Of a DNA stretch of 64,000 nt, positions 8,423-16,813 are shown piece after piece. The notes beneath the pieces are model-generated. The model saw only the letters and a list, made by a program, of their open reading frames with translations, was not told where the DNA came from and made no database searches. Each line of letters starts with the position of its first letter. Positions within the stretch are counted from its first letter, which is position 1. The DNA lies in the NCBI RefSeq assembly GCF_014655955.1, contig NZ_BNBO01000035.1, positions 1 to 64,000 on the forward strand, given 5' to 3'. The translations under genes were made by a program, and so were the position numbers. Source of the DNA: Kitasatospora indigofera. GTDB lineage: Bacteria; Actinomycetota; Actinomycetes; Streptomycetales; Streptomycetaceae.

Positions 8423-9499
8423 ATGGTGAACGCGCACCCTGCGAACGGCGGCAACGACCCCGTGCAGGTGGTCCGCGTCTGGCCGGATCTCCTGTCGGCG
8501 CTGCTGCGGGGCGAGGACCTCACCCAGGAGGACACCGCCTGGGCGATGGACCAGATCATGAGCGGCGCGGCGAGCCCCGCGCAGGTGGCCGGCTTCATGG
8601 TGGCGCTGCGGGCCAAGGGCGAGACGGTCGACGAGATCACCGGCCTGGTCGACGCAATGTACTCGCACGCCGAGCCGCTGCACATCCCCGGCCCGGCCGT
8701 GGACATCGTGGGCACCGGCGGCGACCGCGCCAAGACCGTCAACATCTCCACCATGTCGGCGATCGTCGCCGCCGCCGCGGGCGCCAAGGTGGTCAAGCAC
8801 GGCAACCGCGCCGCCTCCTCGGCGAGCGGCTCCTCGGACGTGCTGGAGAAGCTCGGCATCAGCCTCGACCTGCGGGCCGCGCGGGTGGCCGAGATCGCCG
8901 AGGAGGTCGGCCTGACCTTCTGCTTCGCGGCGAAGTTCCACCCGGCGATGCGGCACGCCGCCACCGCCCGGGCCGAGCTCGGCGTACCGACGGCCTTCAA
9001 CATCCTCGGCCCGCTCACCAACCCGGCCCGGGTGACCGCGCACGCGGTCGGCTGCTTCGACACCCGGCTGGCCGGGCTGATCGCCGGCGTGCTGGCCCGG
9101 CGCGGCTCGACCGCGCTGGTCTTCCGCGGTGACGACGGACTGGACGAGCTGACCATCTCCACCACCTCGCGGGTCTGGATCGTGAAGGGCGGCGTGGTCA
9201 CCGAGACCTCCTTCGACCCGCGCGAGGTCGGCATCGAGCTGGTCGGCATCGAGGCGCTGCGCGGGGCGGACGCCGCCTACAACGCGGACGTCGCGCGCCG
9301 GCTGCTGGCCGGGGAGCGCGGGCCCGTCCGGGACGCCGTGCTGCTGAACACCGCGGCCGCCCTGGTGGCGCTCGACCTGACCGAGGCGCCGCTGGCCGAG
9401 CAGCTGGCGGCCGGGATCGCGCGGGCCGCCGAGGCCGTCGACTCCGGCGCGGCGCAGTCCCTGCTGAAGCACTGGGCCGAGGCGAGCAGCCGGCGCTGA
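8423..9499 (+). CDS. trpD: Anthranilate phosphoribosyltransferase
   Basis: 358-aa enzyme of tryptophan synthesis transferring phosphoribosyl from PRPP to anthranilate. The PRPP-binding signature is present as VGTGGDRAKTVNIST (about residues 94-108), then KHGNRAASSASGSSDVLEKLG and the metal/anthranilate region FRGDDGLDELT. ATG start with ggag nine bases upstream. It is monocistronic here, far from the fused trpE/trpG gene at 35.9 kb, so Trp genes are scattered. The same gene lies beside ctaE-qcrCAB in mycobacteria. A hairpin terminator follows at 9606. Confidence 0.96.
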   Translation: MVNAHPANGGNDPVQVVRVWPDLLSALLRGEDLTQEDTAWAMDQIMSGAASPAQVAGFMVALRAKGETVDEITGLVDAMYSHAEPLHIPGPAVDIVGTGGDRAKTVNISTMSAIVAAAAGAKVVKHGNRAASSASGSSDVLEKLGISLDLRAARVAEIAEEVGLTFCFAAKFHPAMRHAATARAELGVPTAFNILGPLTNPARVTAHAVGCFDTRLAGLIAGVLARRGSTALVFRGDDGLDELTISTTSRVWIVKGGVVTETSFDPREVGIELVGIEALRGADAAYNADVARRLLAGERGPVRDAVLLNTAAALVALDLTEAPLAEQLAAGIARAAEAVDSGAAQSLLKHWAEASSRR

Positions 9500-9605
9500 C
9501 CGGCCGTTGTCGCAGGAGTGGACCGGCGGCGCCGTCCGCCGCCGGGGCCCGGTCCGGGATCCGGACGGCCCCGGCGGCCCGGTCCCGGCCGCCGACCTGG
9601 TGCTC

Positions 9606-9636
9606 AAGGCCCGCGGGGCGGTGCTCCGCGGGCCTT
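9606..9636 (+). terminator. Terminator after trpD
   Basis: 11-bp arms AAGGCCCGCGG (9606-9616) and CCGCGGGCCTT (9626-9636), 9-nt loop, ending in TT. Confidence 0.7.
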
Positions 9637-9720
9637 CGCCGTACCCGCGCGCGGCGCCCCTCGTCCACATGCCGGACTCCTGTTTGACCATCAGGCGGGC
9701 GCCGCCTAATGTTTTCGCCA

Positions 9721-9838
9721 GGTCATGAGTGACAGCGACAAGCCCCAGCTTGCTGTCCGGCAACCCTCCGTCCGTGGCGGGGTGCCCTGGGTGAGGACCG
9801 GGTCACGCGGCAGTCCGTCCGCGTGGCAAGCGCGGACC
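9721..9838 (+). ncRNA. SAM-IV riboswitch aptamer
   Basis: About 118 nt matching the SAM-IV class throughout. The 5' end is GGTCATGAGTGACAGC. P2 is GACAGC/GCTGTC. The SAM core shared with SAM-I has GGCAACC and GGGGTGCC. P5 is CACGCGG (9804-9810) / CCGCGTG (9819-9825), followed by the class-specific GGCAAGCGCGG. The loop-to-tail pseudoknot reads CCCAG with CTGGG, a covarying version of the CCCGG/CCGGG I recall from the mycobacterial SAM-IV RNA. P1 GGTCAT/AGGACC has one A-G mismatch. It lies 51 nt upstream of the class V PLP enzyme gene, so that gene should respond to S-adenosylmethionine. Confidence 0.93.
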
Positions 9839-9850
9839 ACCGGCGTATCT

Positions 9851-9883
9851 GCACTCCCGGGGTCCTGACCTCAGAGGAGTGCA
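9851..9883 (+). promoter_or_regulatory. Shine-Dalgarno-sequestering hairpin (SAM-IV expression platform)
   Basis: GCACTCC (9851-9857) is perfectly complementary to GGAGTGC (9877-9883), which contains the GGAG ribosome-binding site of the start at 9889. The loop holds GGTCCT (9861-9866), which is in turn complementary to the 3' strand of aptamer helix P1 (AGGACC, 9794-9799). This arrangement suggests translational control. The pairings are seen; the mechanism is inferred. Confidence 0.6.
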
Positions 9884-9888
9884 CTCCC

Positions 9889-11268
9889 ATGTCTGTGACC
9901 ACCGATCTCTGCGCCCCGCTCGCCGTCCTCGGCCACGACGTCCAGGTCCCGCTGGTGAACGGCGAGAAGGTCGCCTACGCCGCCCTCGACTACGCCGCCA
10001 GCTCCCCGGCGCTCCAGCGGGTCTGGGACGACGTCGCCGCCTACGCCCCCTACTACGGCAGCGTGCACCGCGGCGCCGGCTACCTCTCGCAGCTGTCCAC
10101 CGACCTGTTCGAGCAGAGCCGCCGCACCGTCGAGGAGTTCCTCGACCTGCGCGAGGGCGACCAGGTGGTCTTCACCCGCGCCACCACCGACTCGCTGAAC
10201 CTGCTGGCGGGCGCGCTGCCGGCCGGCACCGAGGTGTTCGTGTTCGAGACCGAGCACCACGCCTCGCTGCTGCCCTGGCGCCGCGACGGCCTGACCGTCT
10301 CCTACCTGCGCGCCCCCCGCTCGCACGCCGAGGCGGTCGCCGCGCTGGACACCGCCCTGGCCGGCGCGGGCGAGGGCACGAAGCTGTTCTGCGTCACCGG
10401 CGCCTCCAACGTCACCGGCGAGCTGTGGCCGGTCGCCGAGCTCACCCGCACCGCCCACCGGTACGGCGCCCGGGTCGTCCTGGACGCCGCCCAGCTCGCC
10501 CCGCACCACCGGGTCTCGGTCCGCGAGCTGGACGTGGACTGGGTCGCCTTCTCCGGCCACAAGCTGTACGCGCCGTTCGGCTCGGGCGTGCTGGCCGGCC
10601 GCCGCGACTGGCTGGACGCCGCGGAGCCGTACCTGGCCGGTGGCGGCGCCACCCGCACCGTCGCCCGCGAGGCGGACGGCTCGGTCGCGGTCGAGTGGAA
10701 CTCCGGCCCGGCCCGCCACGAGGCCGGCTCCCCGAACGTGATCGGCGCCTACGCGATCGCCGCCGCCTGCCGGGCGCTGAGCGAGGCCGGCTTCGACGCG
10801 CTGGAGGCCCGCGAGCAGCAGCTGATCGCCCGGCTCAAGGCCGGCCTGGCCGAGATCCCCGAGGTCAAGGTGCTCAGCCTGTTCGGCGACACCCCGCTGC
10901 TCACCGACGTCGCCCGGGTGGGCGTGCTCTCCTTCGTCGTCCAGGGCTGGAACAGCTCGCACTTCTCGGCGGCGCTGTCCGCCGAGTACGGCATCGGCGT
11001 GCGCGACGGCCTGTTCTGCGCGCACCCGCTGGTCCGCACCCTGCTCGGCGGCGAGGAGGCCCCGCCGTCCGAGTGCGGCGCGCCGGAGGCCTCGCTGCCG
11101 GGCGAGCGCAGCCTGAACGCGATCCGGGTCAGCTTCGGCGCCGGGACCCCGGACGAGCACGTGGACCGCTTCCTGACCGCCGTCCGCGAGCTGGTCACCG
11201 ACGGCGCCGCCTGGAGCTACCGCAGCGAGGGCGGGCGCTGCGTCGCCGACACCCGCCGGGCGGCCTGA
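9889..11268 (+). CDS. Class V PLP-dependent aminotransferase / cysteine desulfurase-like enzyme
   Basis: 459-aa fold-type I PLP enzyme. The N-terminal DYAASSPALQRVWD and VHRGAGYLSQLST segments, the cofactor region VFTRATTDSLNLLAG, ETEHHASLLPW, and the Schiff-base lysine in FSGHKLYAPFGSGVL are those of the NifS/SufS/CsdA superfamily. A late FCAHPLVR segment could hold a reactive Cys, but the alignment is uncertain. The SAM-IV riboswitch upstream ties it to sulfur amino-acid or methyl metabolism. It could be a cysteine desulfurase, cysteine lyase or another sulfur-substrate enzyme. No suf or isc genes are adjacent. Start ATG 9889 chosen from GGAG seven bases upstream; longer in-frame starts fall inside the riboswitch. 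Confidence 0.88.
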   Translation: MSVTTDLCAPLAVLGHDVQVPLVNGEKVAYAALDYAASSPALQRVWDDVAAYAPYYGSVHRGAGYLSQLSTDLFEQSRRTVEEFLDLREGDQVVFTRATTDSLNLLAGALPAGTEVFVFETEHHASLLPWRRDGLTVSYLRAPRSHAEAVAALDTALAGAGEGTKLFCVTGASNVTGELWPVAELTRTAHRYGARVVLDAAQLAPHHRVSVRELDVDWVAFSGHKLYAPFGSGVLAGRRDWLDAAEPYLAGGGATRTVAREADGSVAVEWNSGPARHEAGSPNVIGAYAIAAACRALSEAGFDALEAREQQLIARLKAGLAEIPEVKVLSLFGDTPLLTDVARVGVLSFVVQGWNSSHFSAALSAEYGIGVRDGLFCAHPLVRTLLGGEEAPPSECGAPEASLPGERSLNAIRVSFGAGTPDEHVDRFLTAVRELVTDGAAWSYRSEGGRCVADTRRAA

Positions 11269-11360
11269 GCCCGGGGCAGTCCGGCCGGAGCGGCCCGGGC
11301 CGGCGAGGCCGGGGCCGCCGCCGGGAGCGGCCGGGGAGCCCGGCCGCCACCCGCCGCCCG

Positions 11361-11642
11361 CTACTCGCCCAGGCCGAGGGCGAAGGCGGCCTCAAGGTCG
11401 TGCTGGGAGTACGTGCGGAAGGCGATCTGGGTCTCGGTGTGCTCCACGCCGGGCACCTTGTTCAGCCGGCCCGGGATCACGTCGGCCAGGTCGTCGTGCC
11501 GGCGCACCCGGACCATCGCCACCAGGTCGTAGCCGCCGGTCACCGAGTAGACCTCGCTGACACCCTCGATGGCCGTGATCGCCTCGGCGATCTCCGGGAT
11601 GCGGTCGACGCTGGTCTTGATCAGGACGATGGCGGTGATCAC
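11361..11642 (-). CDS. Stand-alone Lrp/AsnC ligand-binding (RAM) domain protein
   Basis: 93-aa protein consisting only of the regulation-of-amino-acid-metabolism fold (MITAIVLIKTSVDRIPEIAEAI, then VTGGYDLVAMVRVRR). There is no helix-turn-helix. Such proteins form dimeric-barrel oligomers that bind amino acids and may modulate full-length Lrp regulators. ATG start with AAAGGAGCAG upstream on the minus strand. Convergent with the PLP enzyme gene, and 123 nt after the end of the rhomboid gene's neighbour region on the other side. Confidence 0.87.
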   Translation of the reverse strand: MITAIVLIKTSVDRIPEIAEAITAIEGVSEVYSVTGGYDLVAMVRVRRHDDLADVIPGRLNKVPGVEHTETQIAFRTYSQHDLEAAFALGLGE

Positions 11643-11765
11643 TCTGCTGCTCCTTTGTGGGGTGCGGCCAGCGTAGCCGCCGCCCTGCCCGGCGTCAGTC
11701 CGCCCACGCGGCCCGCTTGCCGGGTGCCCCGGCGTTCCCGGACGGCCCGGCGTCGCCGGGCCGGC

Positions 11766-12584
11766 TCAGCCGGTCCGGCGCGGACCGGGGCTCCGGCGCG
11801 GCGGGCGCGGGTGGGCGGCCCAGGTGAGGAGGAAGCCCGCGCTGAAGCCGATCACGTGCACCAGGTACGCCACACTGCCCGGGCCCGGCGGCTGCCCGCC
11901 GCCGTCCAGGCCGGTGGAGCGCACCGACCACCACTGCAGCGCGAACCAGAGCCCCAGCACCAGCCAAGCAGGGAAGCGCAGCGGGAGGAAGAGGAAGAGC
12001 GGTACCAGCGTGGTCACCCGGGCCTTCGGGTACAGCCGCAGGTAGCCGCCGAGCACCGCCGCGATCGCCCCCGAGGCGCCGATCAGGACCCGGTCCGCCC
12101 CCGCCGCGTGCGCCTGCGCCAGCGCGTAGCCGTAGGTGGCGAGGGTGCCCACCGCCAGGTAGAAGACCAGGTAGCGGACCCGTCCGAGGCGTTCCTCCAC
12201 GCCGGCGCCGAAGACGTAGAGGAAGAGCATGTTGCCGAGCAGGTGCAGCCAGCCGGCGTGCAGGAACAGCGAGCTGAGCACGGACAGCGCCGGTGACTTC
12301 CCCGGGGTGGGGCCCACCTCGCAGCCCGGCGGCTGGACGATCCGCCCGGCCGCCAGCGGGCGGTGCTCCAGCAGTTCGGCCGGCACCGCCCCCCAGCGCT
12401 GCTCGAACCGCTGCTCGGCGCAGACCCGGGCCTGCCCGGTGCCGTAGAGCGGGTTGAGGCCGGCTGCCGGGCCGAGCAGGAACACCAGGGTGTTCAGGGC
12501 GATCAGGGCGTAGGTGACCACCGGTGCGGGGACGGCCGGACGCCCGTCCCGCGCGCCGGTGTGGTCGAGGACCGGGATCGCCAT
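11766..12584 (-). CDS. Rhomboid-family intramembrane serine protease
   Basis: 272-aa membrane protein with about seven hydrophobic segments. The catalytic serine is Ser171 in GASGAIAAVLGGYL, and the likely catalytic His243 is in the last helix (LVHVIGFSAGFLL). The long loop 1 between the first two helices contains paired cysteines, and the WLHLLGNMLFLYVFG motif is characteristic. The start MAIPVLDHTG is preferred (cgagga 13-18 nt upstream); another ATG four codons earlier has poor spacing. Substrate unknown. Divergent from the zinc-ribbon gene. Confidence 0.9.
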   Translation of the reverse strand: MAIPVLDHTGARDGRPAVPAPVVTYALIALNTLVFLLGPAAGLNPLYGTGQARVCAEQRFEQRWGAVPAELLEHRPLAAGRIVQPPGCEVGPTPGKSPALSVLSSLFLHAGWLHLLGNMLFLYVFGAGVEERLGRVRYLVFYLAVGTLATYGYALAQAHAAGADRVLIGASGAIAAVLGGYLRLYPKARVTTLVPLFLFLPLRFPAWLVLGLWFALQWWSVRSTGLDGGGQPPGPGSVAYLVHVIGFSAGFLLTWAAHPRPPRRSPGPRRTG

Positions 12585-12787
12585 GCCGGGGAGCATTCCT
12601 CGGGCGCGCGGCGGTGACACCGCGCTGTACTGCGTGTGGGTGACCGTCACCGGTTCGGACCGGTGACGGGTGGAGACGGCCCAGGCAATAGGCTTGGGGC
12701 GGGCATTCCCCGCCTCCCGCCGCCGACGCCGGGCTCCGGGGGGAGCGCCTCCCGCCCAGACCAGGGAACCGCCGAGAGGACCCCCCG

Positions 12788-13045
12788 ATGACCGTCCCCG
12801 CCCTGACCGCTGAGACCCGCTGGCGCTGCACGCTGTGCGGCAACCTGACCCGCTTCGACGTGACCCGCACCGCGCGGGTCGTCGAGTACCTGCACTTCGA
12901 CCTGGCGGGCGACTCCAAGGTCGAGGAGACCGAGGTGCTGGCCGAGACCGTCGAGTCGGTGCGCTGCCGCTGGTGCAACGCGGTGGACCAGGTCGAGCTG
13001 GTGGACCGTCCGGGCGCCGAGGCCGAGGCCGCCGAGCAGGCCTGA
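12788..13045 (+). CDS. Small two-CxxC (zinc-ribbon-like) protein, unknown function
   Basis: 85-aa soluble protein. CTLCG near residue 14 and CRWCN near 60 provide four cysteines spaced like a zinc ribbon, flanking an acidic beta-rich middle and ending in an Ala/Glu tail. ATG start with GAGAGG upstream. The family is common in streptomycetes without assigned function. Context (RNA-binding NYN protein downstream on the same strand) hints at nucleic-acid work but proves nothing. Confidence 0.78.
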   Translation: MTVPALTAETRWRCTLCGNLTRFDVTRTARVVEYLHFDLAGDSKVEETEVLAETVESVRCRWCNAVDQVELVDRPGAEAEAAEQA

Positions 13046-13243
13046 CCCGCCGGCCGGGGCCGGTCGTCCCGGCCCCGGGCCCGCCGGGGGCGACCGGCCC
13101 ACCCGCGCGGGCCCACCGCCCCGGCCCCGGGCCCCGGCGGGCCGGGCGCCCCCCGGCCGCGGGAGTGTGGCGTGGCGCGGGGTGGGGCACCGTACAGGGA
13201 CAATTGCAGAGAGCGGTGAGTTTCAGGGCAGCGGCAGCCGGCC

Positions 13244-14776
13244 GTGAGCACTCCGCAGAACAGGATCGGAGCCGAGGACGTGGTGGACGCAGCGAGGGAG
13301 CCCGCCGGACCGCAGGGGCAGCAGCCCGCTGTGGACGCCCGGCCCCCGGACGCGGTCGAGGCCGTCCCGGCCGGTGCTGAGACCACGGACGGGGACACCG
13401 CCCCGGACGCCGGCCCGGCCGTGCCCGGGACGCCCCCGGGCGAGGGGGACGCCGAGGAGCGGGCGGGCGAGCAGCTCGACCGCCCGCTGCCCGAGGGCGT
13501 CCGCCGCCGGGTGGTGGGCATCGCCGCCGACGCGCTGGGCGGCCTGCCGGTCGCCGAACTGCCGCTCTCGCTGCGCCAGTACGCCAAGTTCACGCCGGCC
13601 CGGCGGGCCAAGTACGCGGCCACCGCGCTGGCCGCCGCGCTGGAGTCGGAGCCCGCGTTCCGGGTGCGGATAGCGGACCGGCTGCGGCTGGGCCAGCCCG
13701 ACCTGGTGAAGGCGCTGGAGGCCGGCAACGTGCCCGGCGCCGCCGACCCGATGGACGTCGCCACCGCCGCCTACCTGCTGCGCCCGCCCGGCTGGGCCCG
13801 GCTGGTCGAGCAGGCCGGCGAGCTCGCCGAGCGGGCCGGCGCCGAGGGCGCGGCCGCCGAGTCGGCCCGGCTGGCCGAGAAGCTGCAGGCGGAGCTGGCC
13901 GAGCTGCGGGCCGCCGCGCGGAACGACCTGGAGCGCCAGCGCGCCGAGTCGGAGAGCGTGCGCAAGGAGGCGGAGTCGCTGCGCAAGAAGGTGCGCTCGC
14001 TGGAGAGCGACACCCGGCGGGCGCAGGCCGAGACCCGCAAGCTGGCCGCCGAGCTGGAGGCGCTGCGCGCCTCGTCGACCGCCGAGCGCAGTGCCGCCGA
14101 CGGCGAGGCCCGCCGGCTGAAGCACCGGATCTCCGAACTGGAGACGGCGGTGGAGCACGGCCGGCGCTCGGCCCGCGAGGGACGCAGTGTGGAGGACATG
14201 CGGCTGCGGCTGCTGCTCGACACCGTCCTGCAGTCGGCGCAGGGGCTGCAGCGGGAGCTGGCGCTGCCGGTCGCCCGGATCCACCCGGCCGACCTGGTGG
14301 AGGCGGTGGAGCCGGCCTCCGCCTCGCCGCACGACGTGGCCCGGCGGGCGCTCGCGGAGGACGATCCGGCGCTGCTGGACCAGCTGCTGGCGATCCCGCA
14401 GGTCCATCTGGTGGTGGACGGCTACAACGTCACCAAGACCGGCTACCCGTCGCTGCCGCTGGAGCAGCAGCGGATCCGGCTGCTCGGGGGGCTGGCGATG
14501 CTCGCGCAGCGCACCCAGGCCGAGGTCACCTGCGTCTTCGACGGGCAGGACCTCGACGTCCCGGTGATCATGGCGCCGCCGCGCGGGGTCCGGGTGCGGT
14601 TCAGCCGGACGGGGGAGACGGCGGACGAGCTGATCCGCCGGCTGGTGCGGGCCGAGCCGCAGGGGCGCCCGGTGGTGGTGGTCTCGACCGACCGGGAGGT
14701 CGCGGACGGCGTGCGCAACGCCGGCGCGCGCCCGGTGGCCTCCGTCCTGCTGCTCAACCGGCTGGCCCGGTCCTGA
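13244..14776 (+). CDS. NYN-domain (YacP/Rae1-like) putative ribonuclease with coiled coil
   Basis: 510-aa protein. An acidic disordered N-terminus (about 1-75) is followed by a helical region and a long coiled coil rich in Ala/Glu/Arg (about 190-310). The C-terminal domain (about 385-510) is a NYN/PIN-like nuclease: VHLVVDGYNVTKTGYP with the first Asp, CVFDGQDLDVP with another, and VVVSTDREVADG with a third. This resembles YacP/Rae1, which cuts ribosome-associated mRNA in Bacillus. GTG start at 13244 has weak RBS support and a GTG at 13280 is possible. Streptomycetes and mycobacteria keep it as a predicted RNA-binding protein. Confidence 0.85.
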   Translation: MSTPQNRIGAEDVVDAAREPAGPQGQQPAVDARPPDAVEAVPAGAETTDGDTAPDAGPAVPGTPPGEGDAEERAGEQLDRPLPEGVRRRVVGIAADALGGLPVAELPLSLRQYAKFTPARRAKYAATALAAALESEPAFRVRIADRLRLGQPDLVKALEAGNVPGAADPMDVATAAYLLRPPGWARLVEQAGELAERAGAEGAAAESARLAEKLQAELAELRAAARNDLERQRAESESVRKEAESLRKKVRSLESDTRRAQAETRKLAAELEALRASSTAERSAADGEARRLKHRISELETAVEHGRRSAREGRSVEDMRLRLLLDTVLQSAQGLQRELALPVARIHPADLVEAVEPASASPHDVARRALAEDDPALLDQLLAIPQVHLVVDGYNVTKTGYPSLPLEQQRIRLLGGLAMLAQRTQAEVTCVFDGQDLDVPVIMAPPRGVRVRFSRTGETADELIRRLVRAEPQGRPVVVVSTDREVADGVRNAGARPVASVLLLNRLARS

Positions 14777-15060
14777 GCGGGTGCGGGCCCGGTGCTGAGC
14801 CGGGGTCGGGCCGTGGCCTGCGGGGCCAGGCCTGGGCCGGGGCGGGGCCGGCCGGCCGGGGGCCGGGCCGCCGGCCTTGACAGCTGGTCAGGGCCCGGAC
14901 GGCGGGAGTGTGTGGATCAGGTGAATTCCCGGCCGAGGCCTCAAGTTGGTGGCCCTGCGGGAGTGGCGGATTGCGCTGATCTTCACTAGGGTCTGGCGTC
15001 AAACCTATTTTCCGGATACTCACTCGTTCGGGTGAGCCCGCAGGAAGAAGGAGCCGGTCC

Positions 15061-16095
15061 TTGGCCTCCCACCGCCGTCCGAAGCAGCCGAGCCGCGCGC
15101 GGGTGACCGTGCTCACCGCTGCCGCCGCGACCGCGGTCGCTCTGTCCGCCCAGATGAGCGCACACGCCGCGCCCACCACGCCCTCCAAGAAGGAGGACGT
15201 GAAGGCGCAGATCGACAAGCTCAACGAGGAGCAGGAGCAGGCCGCCGAGCGCTACAACGGCGCCAAGGAGCGGGCCGACCAGCTCCGCAAGCAGGCCGAC
15301 CAGCTCCAGGACCAGGTGGCGCGGGGCCAGGACCAGATGACCCACCTTCAGGCGGGTCTGGCCGAGGTGGCGGGCGAGCAGTACCGCACCGGCGGCATCG
15401 ACCCGTCCGTCCAGCTGATGCTCGCCTCGGACCCGTCCGGCTACCTCCAGCAGGCGACCAGCGTCCAGCAGGCGACCTCCAGCCAGGCGGAGGCGCTCAA
15501 GGGCCTCCAGGACCAGCAGCGCCGGCTCGACCAGCAGAAGATCGAGGCCGCGGCCATCCTCTCCTCGCTGGACGAGACCACCAAGGACCTGAACCAGGCC
15601 AAGGCGGACGTCAACCAGAAGCTCAAGGAGGCGCAGGCGCTGCTGAACACGCTCAGCGCCGCCGACCGCGCCTCGGTGGTCCAGGGCGACGGCCGCGCCT
15701 CGCGCGACTCCGTCCGGGTCGACCTCGGCACCCTGCCGCAGGCCGCCGGGTACGCCGGTGTCGCCGTGGCCAAGGCGATGAGCAAGCAGGGCGCGCCCTA
15801 CGTCTGGGGCGCCACCGGGCCGAGCACCTTCGACTGCTCGGGCCTGATGGTGTGGGCGTACGGCCAGGCCGGCGTCTCGCTGCCGCGCACCTCGCAGTCC
15901 CAGGGCAACGTCGGCGTGCGGGTGCCCTCGCTCGCCGAGGCCCAGCCGGGCGACCTGGTCGTCTACGGCTCGGACCGCCACCACGTCGGGATGTACATCG
16001 GCAACGGGCTGGTCGTGCACGCGCCGCACACCGGCGACGTGGTCAAGGTGATGAAGGCCGACGCCATGCCGATCAACACGATCCGCCGGGTCTGA
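15061..16095 (+). CDS. Secreted NlpC/P60 peptidoglycan hydrolase (paralogue 1 of 3)
   Basis: 344-aa exported endopeptidase. The signal peptide (MASHRRPKQPSRARVTVLTA, cleavage after AHA about residue 39) is followed by a long coiled coil (about 45-205) as in RipA/RipC-type autolysins, then NlpC/P60: catalytic Cys259 in STFDCSGLMVW, His in HHVGMYIG, and a third polar residue in VVHAPHTGD. TTG start, supported by AAGGAG eight bases upstream and by matching MASHRR N-termini in the paralogue downstream. It should cleave the D-Glu-mDAP bond in stem peptides. A CTAGGGT -10-like element lies at 14986-14992. Unlike the next paralogue it lacks a visible riboswitch. Confidence 0.93.
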   Translation: MASHRRPKQPSRARVTVLTAAAATAVALSAQMSAHAAPTTPSKKEDVKAQIDKLNEEQEQAAERYNGAKERADQLRKQADQLQDQVARGQDQMTHLQAGLAEVAGEQYRTGGIDPSVQLMLASDPSGYLQQATSVQQATSSQAEALKGLQDQQRRLDQQKIEAAAILSSLDETTKDLNQAKADVNQKLKEAQALLNTLSAADRASVVQGDGRASRDSVRVDLGTLPQAAGYAGVAVAKAMSKQGAPYVWGATGPSTFDCSGLMVWAYGQAGVSLPRTSQSQGNVGVRVPSLAEAQPGDLVVYGSDRHHVGMYIGNGLVVHAPHTGDVVKVMKADAMPINTIRRV

Positions 16096-16585
16096 CGCAC
16101 CGCGGGGCCGGGTCCGGGCGCCGCCGCCCGGGCCTCCCGTCCGCCGGGCCCCGTCGCCCGGGCCCGCCCACCGGTGCGCCCGGCCGCCCGAGCGGCCCGT
16201 CCGCCGGGCCGCGGGTACGCCCCGGGCGGCGCGCGGCGGACGGCCGGGGCCGGAGGGACTCCCGGGGGGCGTGAGGACTCCGCCCGTGGCCGACAACGAG
16301 CCCATTTCGGACATTTCCTGATTGTTCGCCACCTCCGACATGCCCGGGCGCCCCAGGGTCCCGCTGTGATCTGGAACACGTGCCTCCGGGGCATCGGCGA
16401 CCACATGGTGAAAAACCATCAGCCCTGGGTGGACGGACGATCACATCCGGTCACAATCCCCGCCGGGTTCGGACGGAGTTCCAACTTTTTTCCTACAACG
16501 ATTTGAACGGATCACGGTTTCGTTACTAGGGTCATGACTCGAACCACCGCACAGTCGATCACCCAAGCCTGGGTGGCGGCGGTGG
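16096..16585. other. 490-bp upstream region of NlpC/P60 paralogue 2
   Basis: No gene. The left part (to about 16290) is extreme GC; the right part (16300-16532) is AT-richer and regulatory in character, ending in a promoter at 16503-16532. Short inverted elements such as ATGG-tgaaaa-CCAT (about 16405-16420) occur but I cannot assign them to a regulator. Confidence 0.5.
16503..16532 (+). promoter_or_regulatory. Promoter for the c-di-AMP-riboswitch transcript
   Basis: TTGAAC (16503-16508), 18-nt spacer, TAGGGT (16527-16532): a good vegetative-sigma promoter placed about 55 nt upstream of the aptamer. Confidence 0.65.
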
Positions 16586-16790
16586 TTACCGCCGAGTCCG
16601 AGAAGCAGCCGGGCAGTCAACTGCCCACGGGGAAGCCCCCGCAGGGGGTGCTGTGCATCGGAGCCGGGGAACCACGTTCCTCGGGGTGAATCGGCGCCAG
16701 GTCGGCAGGCCGTCGTGAGACGGTGAGCCGGTGAGGCGTCGTAGGGCATCTCTTCCAGCCCGAACCCGTCAGCTCACCCGGTAGGCGGCC
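16586..16790 (+). ncRNA. c-di-AMP riboswitch (ydaO/yuaA type)
   Basis: About 200-nt structured leader with the class hallmarks: CCGCCGAGTCCGAGAAG at the 5' end, GGGGAACCACGTTCC, CGGGGTGAATCGG, and the 3' closing AGGCGGCCGTAGGAAG. P1 can form from CCGCC (16589-16593) and GGCGG (16784-16788). The end is about 24 nt from the GTG start at 16814, and AGGAAGAAGGAG follows at once, so the P1 3' strand abuts the RBS. In streptomycetes this class controls peptidoglycan hydrolases such as RpfA and NlpC/P60 proteins, with expression reduced by c-di-AMP. Confidence 0.9.
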
Positions 16791-16813
16791 GTAGGAAGAA
16801 GGAGTCCGCCTTC

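Noticed and set aside
9879..12296. 805-codon open frame overlapping the PLP enzyme
   Set aside because: Arg/Pro/Gly-rich out-of-frame shadow with no RBS and no homology; it also crosses the opposite-strand Lrp and rhomboid genes.
14971..14992. TTGCGC ... TAGGGT as a complete promoter of NlpC/P60 paralogue 1
   Set aside because: Spacer is only 10 nt; the -10 alone is plausible but the -35 is not.
16369..16385. GTGATCTGGAACAC as a CRP site before NlpC/P60 paralogue 2
   Set aside because: Half sites are eight bases apart instead of six and flanks do not match.
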